DNA of 64,000 nucleotides from Prosthecobacter debontii (lineage in GTDB: Bacteria > Verrucomicrobiota > Verrucomicrobiia > Verrucomicrobiales > Akkermansiaceae). The notes beneath the pieces were generated by a model. That model ran no database searches. It saw only the letters and a list, made by a program, of their open reading frames with translations, and was not told the origin of the DNA. Made by a program: the position numbers and the translations under genes. Below, in pieces: positions 25,355-33,921 of the stretch. The DNA is taken from positions 1 through 64,000 of the forward strand of contig CAMCBV010000014.1 in assembly GCA_945873125.1 (NCBI GenBank). Direction: 5' to 3'. Position 1 is the first letter of the stretch. Each line of letters opens with the position of its first letter.

Positions 25355-26695
25355 CTAATTTTCGAGTAGGCTTACAAGTTCGCGAACAGGGGAATACACG
25401 AAGGCTTTGCCATCCTTACCACGCGCCAAAAGCTTTTTGGCAAATAGGCTATCCAAATCATTTTTTGCAGTTTGATAAGAAACGCCATGAGAATTCTGGT
25501 GGCTAGTCACCGTGTATCTGCCAAATGGATGCTTCAGCGCATGCTTCAAGAGCGCGAGTTGCCTATGATTGAAATCACCTTTCGGACCAAGATGCGCGCG
25601 TATCGAGTCAATTTCCGATTGTTTTTTGCGAATATACTTTCGTAACGAAGAAATGGACTGGCAAATGATAACCAATTGGTGATTGATGAAATAATTCAGA
25701 TCGTTTCCATCTGTTTCCGTGTGCAGAAATGAACGGTAATATTGCTTTGGCGCTTTGAGAATCTCGTGAGAAATCGAGAAAAATTCTGCAAGCCAGAAAC
25801 CATGTTTGAGCATCGACCAGTAAAAAAGTGCCCTAGCTGTCCTTCCGTTGCCATCAACAAATGGGTGATCATATGCGATCCAAAAATGCACAATGATAGA
25901 GCGAATGACTGGATGTAAAAAACCGTTCATTCCAGTTTCATTCGCGAACGCACAAAGCTGGTTCATCCTCTCAGGCAATCGATCCGCAACCGGAGGAATA
26001 TGGAAAATCTCACCACTTTCTTCATCTTCAACGCGCACATTCTCATGCGGCAGACGTAACCGACCTTCCTGACCTGGATCATCCAAAGTTCCTGAAGTCA
26101 CTCTTTTATGAATTTGAAGAATGAGTTCAGGAGTCAGGGGCTCGCTTTTCAGTTCAGACAAAAACCGCATGGTTTGATAGTTGTTTAGAACCATCTTTTC
26201 GTGGTTGGTGGTTGGAGGGCGCTTACACCGTATCATATCCCGTGCTTCTGATCGGGTAACGACTGCGCCTTCAAGCTGACTGGAAGTGAGAGCCTCTTCG
26301 ATCAACGAATCCACATAGTAACGATCTCTTGTTTGAGGATGAATCACTCCATCATCAGTCACTCCTAAACCTCCGCCACAATAAAGATCGATTTCATGGA
26401 GGTTTTCAAAAGCCTTTTGAGTTAGGAAAAAAGTGAAAGGATTGGCCTTTTCATCGACTAAAGCCGTGTTCTGAGAGCGAGTGTTTCGGTTCATCCGCAA
26501 AGCTGCCCACTTTTCTTCTACCGAAAGAGCTTCAGGCTCTGTTGTTACTCGATGACGGAAATCGTCCCAATGAAGATAACGATCCGTTCGCAGACTTTCC
26601 TGCCTGCCGAATTCAAAAAATTCACTCAGTAAGTTCTTTTGAATGACTTCGTTGAGCGCGTTCTGCCATGGGGGAGGGTTTTGTGGAAGTCTCAT
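25355..26695 (-). CDS. Fic-family adenylyltransferase with C-terminal winged-helix domain
   Basis: Fic enzymes transfer AMP (or other nucleotide parts) to target proteins. The 446-aa protein carries HPFVDGNGRTAR (about residues 277-288), the complete Fic core, and SSQLEG (138-143), which matches the (S/T)xxxE(G/N) inhibitory motif of the kind lying before the Fic domain. The last 100 residues look like a winged helix (RQLALLKHALKH...VSYQTAKNDLDSLFAKKLLARG). The frame opens further upstream, but ATG 26695 follows a good AGGAG and gives the normal start MRLPQNPP. Upstream lies an array of AATTAGGAGTT repeats; autoregulation through the winged helix is possible. Targets are unknown. Confidence 0.9.
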   Translation of the reverse strand: MRLPQNPPPWQNALNEVIQKNLLSEFFEFGRQESLRTDRYLHWDDFRHRVTTEPEALSVEEKWAALRMNRNTRSQNTALVDEKANPFTFFLTQKAFENLHEIDLYCGGGLGVTDDGVIHPQTRDRYYVDSLIEEALTSSQLEGAVVTRSEARDMIRCKRPPTTNHEKMVLNNYQTMRFLSELKSEPLTPELILQIHKRVTSGTLDDPGQEGRLRLPHENVRVEDEESGEIFHIPPVADRLPERMNQLCAFANETGMNGFLHPVIRSIIVHFWIAYDHPFVDGNGRTARALFYWSMLKHGFWLAEFFSISHEILKAPKQYYRSFLHTETDGNDLNYFINHQLVIICQSISSLRKYIRKKQSEIDSIRAHLGPKGDFNHRQLALLKHALKHPFGRYTVTSHQNSHGVSYQTAKNDLDSLFAKKLLARGKDGKAFVYSPVRELVSLLEN

Positions 26696-26699
26696 ACTT

Positions 26700-26800
26700 T
26701 CTCCTAGTTTTCTCAAAATTAGGAGAAACTTGATCGCTTTGCAAGTCCCAACTCCCAATTTATGAGAAATTAGGAGTTAATTAGGAGTTAATTAGGAGTT
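26700..26800 (-). promoter_or_regulatory. Repeat array upstream of the Fic gene (probable operator)
   Basis: Three tandem copies of AATTAGGAGTT with an 11-bp period lie at 26768-26778, 26779-26789 and 26790-26800. An inverted, one-mismatch copy is at 26750-26760, and related sequences at about 26715-26726 and 26700-26710 overlap the ribosome-binding region. The 11-bp spacing puts the copies on one face of the helix. I infer binding by a regulator, possibly the Fic protein itself. Confidence 0.6.
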
Positions 26801-26852
26801 GGAATGTAATTTATTCTAAATCAATGGCTTAGAGATTTAACAATTTTTGAAA

Positions 26853-27875
26853 TCAGCGCGCAGAAGCTCTTTTCAACCGATCCATAATCGCAACACCGAG
26901 TCCGACCTCGCTGACAGGCTCGGCGATGATTTCATCGAGACCCATTTCATCCATTTCACGCATGACGTAAAACAAGCGCACCGCGGCCTCGGCGAGCTTG
27001 CCGCTGCCGGGACTGAGCGCGACTACATTTTCCCAACGGTGCATTCTTACAAATTCACCGCCTTCTTCACCGGTATAGCTCAACAAACCGTAACGCTTGC
27101 CAAGCTCCGGAGTGAAATCGCTGGGCTTCTCGATCAAGCGAAACGGAGTGAGCGGCGCGTAATGGCTTTCCAGCTGTCCGGGTGATTGCAATGTGTCACC
27201 GGGTTTCACCGCTTGGACTTTCCCGAATTTTTGCAACTGCTCCTTGCTGATCGGACCGGCGCGATGGAGATGAAAAATCGGCTTCTTGCCCTCGCGCGGT
27301 TCGATCCGGATGATCGTGCTTTCCACGCCTTCGCTGCACGCTCCGGCATCGACGATCAAGGGAATGCGCCCACCGAGTTCTTTCATCACCGCCGAGGCGG
27401 AAGTCGGAGAAATGCGCCCGAACCGATTCGCGCTCGGCGCGGCGATGGGATTTCCGAGGGCTTTGTTGATCGCACGGAAAATCGGATGACCACTCTGGCG
27501 CACGCCGACAGTCGACAAGCCGCTGGTGACGAGATCCGGAACCTCCGGAGTTTTAGGTAAAATTACGGTCAGCGGCCCAGGCCAGAATTCGGTGGTGAGT
27601 TGATTCAAGGTATGACGAATGTCCTCCGGCACGATTGCCACTCTTTCCAAATCACGAACTGTGGCGATGTGGACAATCAACGGATCAAAATCCGGACGCT
27701 CTTTGGCGGCGAAAATTTTCGCAACCGCCGTCGGGTTGAACGCATCCGCCGCTAATCCATAAACCGTCTCGGTCGGCAACGCCACGACCTCGCCCTGTTG
27801 AAGCAGCTCGACCGCCGCATTCTGCGCTTCCTTCATCCCATCATCAGTCGCTTCTATGATCTTGGTCTCAAACAC
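26853..27875 (-). CDS. tsaC: L-threonylcarbamoyladenylate synthase (Sua5 type)
   Basis: The enzyme makes threonylcarbamoyl-AMP for the t6A modification of tRNAs. The 340-aa protein has the YrdC-type catalytic domain (VVALPTETVYGLAADAF, KIFAAKERP, FWPGPLTVILPK, GNPIAAPSANRFGRISPTSA) followed by the Sua5 C-terminal domain after SPGQLESHYAPLTPF, so it is the longer Sua5 form. The start is GTG at 27875. It is not obviously in an operon. Confidence 0.93.
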   Translation of the reverse strand: MFETKIIEATDDGMKEAQNAAVELLQQGEVVALPTETVYGLAADAFNPTAVAKIFAAKERPDFDPLIVHIATVRDLERVAIVPEDIRHTLNQLTTEFWPGPLTVILPKTPEVPDLVTSGLSTVGVRQSGHPIFRAINKALGNPIAAPSANRFGRISPTSASAVMKELGGRIPLIVDAGACSEGVESTIIRIEPREGKKPIFHLHRAGPISKEQLQKFGKVQAVKPGDTLQSPGQLESHYAPLTPFRLIEKPSDFTPELGKRYGLLSYTGEEGGEFVRMHRWENVVALSPGSGKLAEAAVRLFYVMREMDEMGLDEIIAEPVSEVGLGVAIMDRLKRASAR

Positions 27876-28109
27876 GAAGCGATCTTTAAACGGCGATCAG
27901 ATTATTGCAAGCCGCGGGGAACAAGGGCTTTTTCTACAAGGAGGGAGGAGGTTCATGGAGAAGAGGAGGATTTAATCCCGATAGGATCAGGTTTCACTCT
28001 TCATGATTTACTCCTCTCCTCTGTAATCTCCTCTCTCCATGTAAATATTGCCGGAAACATCATTCACGCACTTGGCAATGCAGTGCTTCCGTCTCAAAGT
28101 CTTTAACAC

Positions 28110-29063
28110 ATGAGCCTGAAACTGATCTCCGCCGAGCAAGTCCATGCCTCGCTGCATTATCCGGAATTCATCGAGACGCTGAGACAAACCTTCGCCGCTC
28201 CACACACCATGCCGCCTCGTCAGGTGATGTTGCTGGATCCCGCATCTGGCTCACACGATGCGTTTGCGATGCTGGCGAGCTGGAACGATGAAGTGATCGC
28301 GCAAAAAGCATTCACCTACTTTCCTGATAACCAAGCCCCTGCTCAAACACTTTACTCGCAGATCATGTTGTTCGATCGCAAGCAAGGCGCACCGCTCGCG
28401 TTGATCGATGGCGTGAGTGTCACCTGCTGGAGAACCGCCGGAGTGTCCGCTCTCGCATCGCGGCTGCTCTCACGCGAAAATTCGGAAACGCTGCTTTTGT
28501 TAGGAACTGGTAAACTCGCGCCGTTTCTCACTCGCGCCCATATCAGCGTGCGTCCATTGAAGCGGATTTTGCTATGGGGTCGCTCACTTGGGAAGGCGGC
28601 TGCGTTACAGGAAAAAATGTCGGCGGAATTTCCTGACATCCATTTTGAGACCACCAATGATCTCCCAGCCGCCTGCGGCCAGGCTGATATTGTCGTATCC
28701 GCGACAGGCAGCACGGAAATTCTTGTGAGAGGAGCTTGGATCAAGCCCGGCACACACACCGATTTCATGGGTAACCATCACAAGGACAAGCGCGAGTGCG
28801 ATACCGAGCTTGTGGTGAAATCCAGCGTGTATGTCGATAGTAAGGAAAACTGTTTTCGCGAAGCCGGAGAAATTCTAATTCCCGTTTCCGAAGGAAATTT
28901 TTCGTTAGATCAAGTCAAAGGCCAGCTCGCTGATCTCTGTCGTAGCACCCATCCCGCGCGCGAGAACTCAGAGGAAATCACCCTCTTCAAATCCGTCGGC
29001 TGCGCGCTGGGAGATTTGTGCGGGGCTATGACGGCTTGGAAGCACAACGGATTAAATTTCTAG
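28110..29063 (+). CDS. Ornithine cyclodeaminase / mu-crystallin family protein
   Basis: The 317-aa protein has MPPRQVML, ALIDGVSVTCWRTAGVSALASRLL, LLLLGTGKLAPFLTRAHISVRPLKRILLWGRS and DIVVSATGSTEIL, the family landmarks with the Rossmann dinucleotide-binding loop GTGKLAPF. Members act on amino acids or imines with NAD(P). Substrate cannot be told; the neighbours give no clue. Confidence 0.85.
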   Translation: MSLKLISAEQVHASLHYPEFIETLRQTFAAPHTMPPRQVMLLDPASGSHDAFAMLASWNDEVIAQKAFTYFPDNQAPAQTLYSQIMLFDRKQGAPLALIDGVSVTCWRTAGVSALASRLLSRENSETLLLLGTGKLAPFLTRAHISVRPLKRILLWGRSLGKAAALQEKMSAEFPDIHFETTNDLPAACGQADIVVSATGSTEILVRGAWIKPGTHTDFMGNHHKDKRECDTELVVKSSVYVDSKENCFREAGEILIPVSEGNFSLDQVKGQLADLCRSTHPARENSEEITLFKSVGCALGDLCGAMTAWKHNGLNF

Positions 29064-29098
29064 TAAAATCAAATCCAACCACTACTTAGTATTTAAGT

Positions 29099-30238
29099 AT
29101 GACCTACACACTGGAAAATCCAGATGGACAACGTTATTCTGCGACTTCTTTAGACGAAGTGGCGAATGCGGTTCGTTCAGGAACTATAAACAGCAAGGCT
29201 TGGGCTTGGCATGAGGGTTTAACCGAGTGGATTCCAGTGATGTCTCTATTTCCCAACCATTCTAGTAAACCCAGCTTTGAGAATAGTGTTAAAAACGCCG
29301 TCGGAACCGCTTCAGGCGTATTAGCTAAAGCCGGGTTGGTCATGGCAGGCTTCGCTGCAAAAAATTATCGTAAGGCTACCCTCAAAAACAGATTTTCTAA
29401 GGCATTGGCTGCGATGATCGCTGATGGTCAATTAGACCATCAAGAGGTAGCCGCTCTGGAGCAAATGGTTCTAGAAGCAGGAGCCGATTGGGAAGAGGTG
29501 ATTAAGGAATGTCAGCCACTCGCAGAGCAGTTTATTCGACATCTCCTCGCCGACGTCTGTGAGGATGATCACATTGATGATTTTGAAGAAGCTAAAATTC
29601 TGAAGCATCTCGAATTTTTTAGAATGGGAGATGAGATCAAACGCGAGGTAAAATACACCATTCGCCGCGTTCGGTTACTCCATGATTTAGGTAACAATAA
29701 ATTACCTCCCATTATGTCGCTCAACCCGGCATGGCTACAGAGTGGGGAAGCTGTTTATCTTTGTCAGGATACGAGGTTATATCGAGATGACACTTTGGTT
29801 TCTGAAGGTAAGTTATGGATAACGAATATACGTGTTGAATACGTTTCCAATAAAGCAGGATTTAGTATTTCGCTTGGACGTATTCGTGAAATGCACGGCT
29901 TCAGGACGCAATTAATCATCACCTCTGTTAAAGGTGAAATTGAATTAGAAATTGTTGATGGCAAAGTTCCTGCCGCATTAGTCCTCTGTTTGCTGAGGCT
30001 TAATAATCGAACTGTTTCTGCTGTTACTGATGATACCACAGAAATTCGCCGTAAGATTTCCAAGCAAGTACGTAACGCAGTTTGGATAAGAGATGGCGGG
30101 ACTTGTGTAGAATGTGGTGCAAAGGACTACCTTGAGTATGATCACATTATTCCTGTGTCCAAAGGAGGCAGTAATACCGTCCAAAACGTTCAGCTCCTGT
30201 GTCGCAGATGCAATGGTAAGAAAAGCAATAAAATTTGA
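29099..30238 (+). CDS. Multidomain protein: GYF_2-like, TerB-like, PH-like and HNH endonuclease domains
   Basis: The 379-aa protein has four parts. Residues 1-52 (YTLENPDGQRYSATSLDEV...AWHEGLTEWIPV) look like GYF_2/DUF4339. Residues about 95-200 (FSKALAAMIADGQLDHQEVAALEQMVLEAG...LADVCEDDHIDDFEEAKI) show two acidic helical repeats of TerB type. Residues about 210-305 (SGEAVYLCQDTRLYRD...GKLWITNIRVEYVS) resemble a bacterial PH/GRAM-like domain. Residues 325-379 are an HNH nuclease with CVEC, DHIIPVSKGGSN and LLCRRC. HNH and Cys residues are intact, so it is probably a zinc-ribbon nuclease. An antiphage or DNA-damage role is possible but unsupported by neighbours. Confidence 0.8.
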   Translation: MTYTLENPDGQRYSATSLDEVANAVRSGTINSKAWAWHEGLTEWIPVMSLFPNHSSKPSFENSVKNAVGTASGVLAKAGLVMAGFAAKNYRKATLKNRFSKALAAMIADGQLDHQEVAALEQMVLEAGADWEEVIKECQPLAEQFIRHLLADVCEDDHIDDFEEAKILKHLEFFRMGDEIKREVKYTIRRVRLLHDLGNNKLPPIMSLNPAWLQSGEAVYLCQDTRLYRDDTLVSEGKLWITNIRVEYVSNKAGFSISLGRIREMHGFRTQLIITSVKGEIELEIVDGKVPAALVLCLLRLNNRTVSAVTDDTTEIRRKISKQVRNAVWIRDGGTCVECGAKDYLEYDHIIPVSKGGSNTVQNVQLLCRRCNGKKSNKI

Positions 30239-30270
30239 GTGATCTTACTCAGTTCTTGTTCGTGCGCGAG

Positions 30271-30286
30271 TCCCGACTTATCGGGA
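30271..30286 (+). terminator. Hairpin after the HNH gene
   Basis: TCCCGA and TCGGGA pair around CTTA, 33 bp after the HNH stop codon. There is no T-run, so it may be a weak terminator or just a hairpin. Confidence 0.3.
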
Positions 30287-30380
30287 GATGCTGGACTCTG
30301 GTGGTCCGTCATTCCAAGCCCCAATTTCCCACAATCGGGGGTTGATACCCCATCGGGCTCTGGTAGCGTCTTCATACATT

Positions 30381-31244
30381 ATGAAACGACGTTCCCTATT
30401 TACCATGATTCCTGCCGCGTCCGTGTTGCTGGCGCTCCGCTCCAAAGGCGCTCCGATTCCGCAGGAAGCGGTAACGGCGGCAGGATTTGGAATCACCGTG
30501 CAATGCTGGTCATTGAAAGAATTTAGTTTGTTCGAAGCGATCCAGATGGCGGCGGCTGCGGGAGTAGGCGGAGTCGAATTGTTTTCGGGCCATAAACTCG
30601 GCGGTGATCACGGCGATGTGAAGTTTGAGCCAGGCATGCCTGAAGACAAGCTTCAGGCGCTCATCGAACATATCAAGGCGAACCACATCGTGGCTCAAAG
30701 CTTGGGAGTGATTCCGATTCCCAACGATGAAGCCAAAGCTCGTGCGATTTTTGATTTAGGTAAAAAACTCGGATTATACAGCATCAACACAGAAAGTATC
30801 GAATCGATCGATCTCATCGAAAAACTCGCTGCGGAATACGATATCAAGGTCGGTTTCCACAACCATCCGAAGAAGCCGAACTACAAGATGTGGGATCCAG
30901 ACTTCGTTTTCAATTCCGTGAAGGATCGCCATGCGAACGTTGGCATCTGCGCGGACGTCGGTCACTGGGCGACAAGCGGACTCAACCCGTTGGAAGTGAT
31001 CAAAAAAATCGCGCCACGCGTGCGTTCGTTCCACATGAAAGACCGTGAATCCATCGAGAAATGGTCACATGACCGCCCATTCGGAACCGGTATTATCGAC
31101 AACGTCGCCATTCTTGATGAAGTTCGCAAACAAGGATTCAAAGGTAATGTTTCGATCGAATACGAACATAACTGGAAGTCCAACTTACCTGAGATCGCCC
31201 AGTGCGTTGGCTACTTGCGTGCCTATTCGAAAATGCGTTCTTGA
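30381..31244 (+). CDS. Sugar phosphate isomerase/epimerase-like TIM barrel, exported
   Basis: From ATG 30381 the 287-aa protein has a signal-type start (MKRRSLFTMIPAASVLLALRS) followed by an AP endonuclease 2-like TIM barrel: VGGVELFSGHKLGG, KVGFHNHPKK, GICADVGHWATSG and FHMKDRESIEKW, which hold the metal-binding His, Asp and Glu residues. The barrel is typical of xylose isomerase-like epimerases. The longest frame starts at 30288, but this start gives a sensible leader. Confidence 0.8.
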   Translation: MKRRSLFTMIPAASVLLALRSKGAPIPQEAVTAAGFGITVQCWSLKEFSLFEAIQMAAAAGVGGVELFSGHKLGGDHGDVKFEPGMPEDKLQALIEHIKANHIVAQSLGVIPIPNDEAKARAIFDLGKKLGLYSINTESIESIDLIEKLAAEYDIKVGFHNHPKKPNYKMWDPDFVFNSVKDRHANVGICADVGHWATSGLNPLEVIKKIAPRVRSFHMKDRESIEKWSHDRPFGTGIIDNVAILDEVRKQGFKGNVSIEYEHNWKSNLPEIAQCVGYLRAYSKMRS

Positions 31245-31284
31245 TTTCGATTTTTTAGAACTAGCCCGTGTTGGAAACGGTCGG

Positions 31285-31305
31285 GTCATTTCGATGAAAT
31301 GACCG
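31285..31305. terminator. Hairpin between convergent genes
   Basis: GGTCATTTC and GAAATGACC form a perfect 9-bp stem with loop GAT. Further on (about 31336-31357) CGTTTT/AAAACG forms another. They lie between the convergent isomerase and ndk genes and may end transcription on either side; the T-runs are poor. Confidence 0.4.
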
Positions 31306-31372
31306 ATCGGTTGGGATGGTTTCTGGCGTAAATGGCGGTCGTTTTATCAAAACGAACCTACCAAGCCTGTTT

Positions 31373-31810
31373 CTAGTAAGCGAAAATCTCGCTGTCTTTG
31401 AAGAAGCGTTTGATCTCGGCGGCAGCGGCTTCCTGGGAATCCGAGGCGTGGCAGACGTTGCGCATTTTTGAGTCACCGGATTTGTCGCCAAAGTCACCGC
31501 GAATGGTGCCGGCGGCGGCGGTGGTGGAATCGGTGGGTCCGAGCAGGTCGCGAATCCGGGAAATGACGTTATCTCCTTCAAGAGCAAGGGCAATCACCGG
31601 TGTTTCCTGCATGAAACCCCGCACGGAAGGGAAAAACGGCATGGCGGCGATGTGTGCGTAGTGCTCGGCGAGGATTTCGTCACTCAGGGTCATCATTTTG
31701 ATCCCGCGGATCACAAACCCTTCTTTCGCAAAGCGGGCCAGAACCTCGCCCGTAAGGTTTTTGGTAATCGCGTCAGGTTTGAAGAGAATCAACGTAGTTT
31801 CGTTAGCCAT
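31373..31810 (-). CDS. ndk: Nucleoside diphosphate kinase
   Basis: NDK transfers the gamma-phosphate among nucleotides through a phosphohistidine. The 145-aa protein starts TTLILFKPDAITKNLTGEV and has RNVCHASDS with His121 as the catalytic residue. The usual motif is NxxHGSD; Ala replaces Gly here, as in some bacterial members. It is monocistronic and convergent with the isomerase gene. Confidence 0.94.
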   Translation of the reverse strand: MANETTLILFKPDAITKNLTGEVLARFAKEGFVIRGIKMMTLSDEILAEHYAHIAAMPFFPSVRGFMQETPVIALALEGDNVISRIRDLLGPTDSTTAAAGTIRGDFGDKSGDSKMRNVCHASDSQEAAAAEIKRFFKDSEIFAY

Positions 31811-31918
31811 GCGCTTGAGGTAGGTCGCGAAATGCCGCTGCGCAAGTCTTTTCAGCCCGTTTTAGCCTGCCATTTGGGGTAGATATCCAATTTTGGCTCC
31901 TGTTTTGAGATAGATCAT

Positions 31919-31932
31919 TGAACCGCGGATGG
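31919..31932 (+). repeat. Short dispersed motif TGAACCGCGGATGG, second copy
   Basis: It is identical to 4915-4928 and again intergenic, about 30 bp past the end of the transglutaminase-like gene on the minus strand. Confidence 0.4.
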
Positions 31933-31963
31933 TCGCAGATCGCCGTTCATGGAATTGTTATTT

Positions 31964-32809
31964 TTACGGTATCGCCTCCACCAAGACATCGACTTCCATC
32001 TGACAATGGGCGGATCCGCGGTAGGTTCCGCGGATGGGGGCGACGTCCTCGTAGTCTCTTCCGACGGCCACTTTTACATAACGTGCATCGGCAAGGGTGT
32101 TGTTGGTGGGATCGAAGCCGATCCAGCCGACCACAGGAAGAAAGACCTCCGCCCATGCATGGGAGGCTTGGGCGCCAATGAGGTGATCCCGCGGGCCGTT
32201 ATAGAGGTAGCCGGATGCGTAGCGCGCCGGAATCCCAGCCGCACGGCAAAGTCCCAGCATCACGTGGGTGAAATCCTGACAAACGCCACGTTTCTGCGCG
32301 AAACATTGATCGAGATGCGTGGTGACATCGGTGCTGCCGGGTTCGTAACTGAACTCCGAGTGAATCCAATTCATGATCCGGGTCGCCTTATCGAAATATG
32401 CATCGTGGCCGAAGGTGATGTCTATGGCCTGGCGCCAGATTTCTGGGCGGAAAATGACACGCGCGCTCTCGTTCAGATAAGGCCAGCTGCGATCGCGCAC
32501 CGTGGTGGTTCGGTAAATTTCTTTGGTTGCGGCGCGCGCTTCGTCCGGTATTTCGAGCGGCAGGTTGTGGACGCGTATCCTGCTTTCGATTTCGAGATGT
32601 TGGTGGGGTCTTTGAATTTCGAAGTGATGGGTCGTGTTTTGAAAGAGATCTTGGAATTTGCTCATGCGCGTGGCTGGCAGCACGCGAATCAAAGAGGAGA
32701 GCGTTTTTTGAAAGGGAAAGGTGCGCGGCTCAAGGTGTAGCTCGTTCACGCTGTCAGTGACAGCTCCCCCGTAATGGAAGATGGTGCGATGTACGACGGA
32801 AAGCTTCAT
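31964..32809 (-). CDS. Transglutaminase-like (cysteine protease-fold) protein
   Basis: The 281-aa protein starts MKLSVVHRTIFHYGGAVTDSV, the usual N-terminal domain of the family. The catalytic Cys is in KRGVCQDFTHVMLGLCRAAGIPARYASGY (about residues 165-195), His in ASHAWAEVFLPVVGW and Asp in IGFDPTNN, a full Cys-His-Asp triad. Earlier in-frame starts up to 32887 lie over the preceding gene. It closes the operon with the alpha-E and ATP-grasp genes. Its role in the three-gene set is unknown; a peptide or protein-modifying enzyme is likely. Confidence 0.88.
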   Translation of the reverse strand: MKLSVVHRTIFHYGGAVTDSVNELHLEPRTFPFQKTLSSLIRVLPATRMSKFQDLFQNTTHHFEIQRPHQHLEIESRIRVHNLPLEIPDEARAATKEIYRTTTVRDRSWPYLNESARVIFRPEIWRQAIDITFGHDAYFDKATRIMNWIHSEFSYEPGSTDVTTHLDQCFAQKRGVCQDFTHVMLGLCRAAGIPARYASGYLYNGPRDHLIGAQASHAWAEVFLPVVGWIGFDPTNNTLADARYVKVAVGRDYEDVAPIRGTYRGSAHCQMEVDVLVEAIP

Positions 32810-32859
32810 GCGGCGGATTGGATCATGGATGATCTGGTCAATCGGGCAACCCTCATCAT

Positions 32860-33894
32860 CTATTGCTGTTGCTGTTGTTCCTGCCAAGCCGTCAGGGCAT
32901 CGTGTCCGCGTTGCTGCATGCTGCGTTGGGACTCGAACATCTCCGGCATGAGAACAAATGTCTCGAAGATGAGTTCGCCAATACGGTTGAAGCGTTCCTG
33001 CAATCCATCGAGATAGGGGTGGAGGCCAAGCGCCATCGCATCTTGCGCATTGCCGTAGTTGAGGTCGGCGAGAAGCCTGCCGCTGACGCGCTCCGCCTCG
33101 TTGAGGAAACCACCGCGTGGGCTACCGGAAATCAGATGAATGCATTCGTCCACCCGATCTGCGCAATAACGAACCGAGCGTGGAAAATTTCTGGAGAACA
33201 CCAGAAAGCTGAGCGCGCCCTCGACATCAAAGCGATGATGGGCGGCGCGAAATGCCCCGAGTGCTCCGCAAGAACCGAGGATCGCAGTCCAGTGGAGCAT
33301 GCCGGGCGCGCCGATGCCGCCTTGACCGTCGTCTGGAAGATAGGACGTGGTGTCCAGGAAGCGGGTAGTTTTATCGGCGCGTTCGAGGTGGCGCCCAAGT
33401 TGCATGAACTCCCAGCCTTCATCACGGGTATGGCTGGTGGCGGAGATTCCCAGAAACGTCGCAACGGAACGGCGAATACGTTCATAGTAACGCGGTGGAG
33501 CTTCTTTGAGGAGATAAGCCGCCTCATCCGAGCGGACGAAAAGATGCAGGGCATTGATCTCCTCCCACATCTCATCCGAGATTTGGTCCCGCACCGTGCG
33601 CGCGCTCTCACGCGCTTGGGCAATGCAGGAAGCGATGCTGCTCACGTTCCTCGGATCATCTGTTAGAAAGCGGATAACGTCCTCGCCATGGGTTTCCGGA
33701 TAAATGGATTGGAACAGTTCCTCGTCGCCGGTGCAGAGAATGATGGGTCGCCAGAAATCCGCGATCCGGTCACTGCCGAGTGTCTCGTTGTCCAACAAAA
33801 GGTGGCGATTGACATCAATGAGACGAGCGAGGTTATCGGCCCGTTCAACATAGCGGGCCATCCAGTAAAGAGTATTGGCTACACGGGAGAGCAT
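32860..33894 (-). CDS. Alpha-E domain protein (DUF403)
   Basis: The 344-aa, mostly helical protein starts MLSRVANTLYWMARYVERADNLARLIDVN, the family signature, and has LGRHLERADKTTRFLDT later. Members are always next to circularly permuted ATP-grasp proteins. The end is low complexity with five terminal Gln after AWQE, coded by CAA/CAG. It lies between the ATP-grasp (27-bp gap) and transglutaminase genes. Confidence 0.9.
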   Translation of the reverse strand: MLSRVANTLYWMARYVERADNLARLIDVNRHLLLDNETLGSDRIADFWRPIILCTGDEELFQSIYPETHGEDVIRFLTDDPRNVSSIASCIAQARESARTVRDQISDEMWEEINALHLFVRSDEAAYLLKEAPPRYYERIRRSVATFLGISATSHTRDEGWEFMQLGRHLERADKTTRFLDTTSYLPDDGQGGIGAPGMLHWTAILGSCGALGAFRAAHHRFDVEGALSFLVFSRNFPRSVRYCADRVDECIHLISGSPRGGFLNEAERVSGRLLADLNYGNAQDAMALGLHPYLDGLQERFNRIGELIFETFVLMPEMFESQRSMQQRGHDALTAWQEQQQQQ

Positions 33895-33921
33895 GGTTTT
33901 TTGAAAGGATGTTGGTTTGTT

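Noticed and set aside
27953-28042. Inverted purine/pyrimidine-rich segments before the cyclodeaminase gene as a mobile element
   Set aside because: The arms pair poorly (CATGGAGA... against ...TCTCCATG with gaps) and there are no target duplications or transposase.
32863-33666. 267-codon plus-strand frame opposite the alpha-E gene
   Set aside because: The minus-strand gene has family signature and operon context; the plus frame is due to codon bias.
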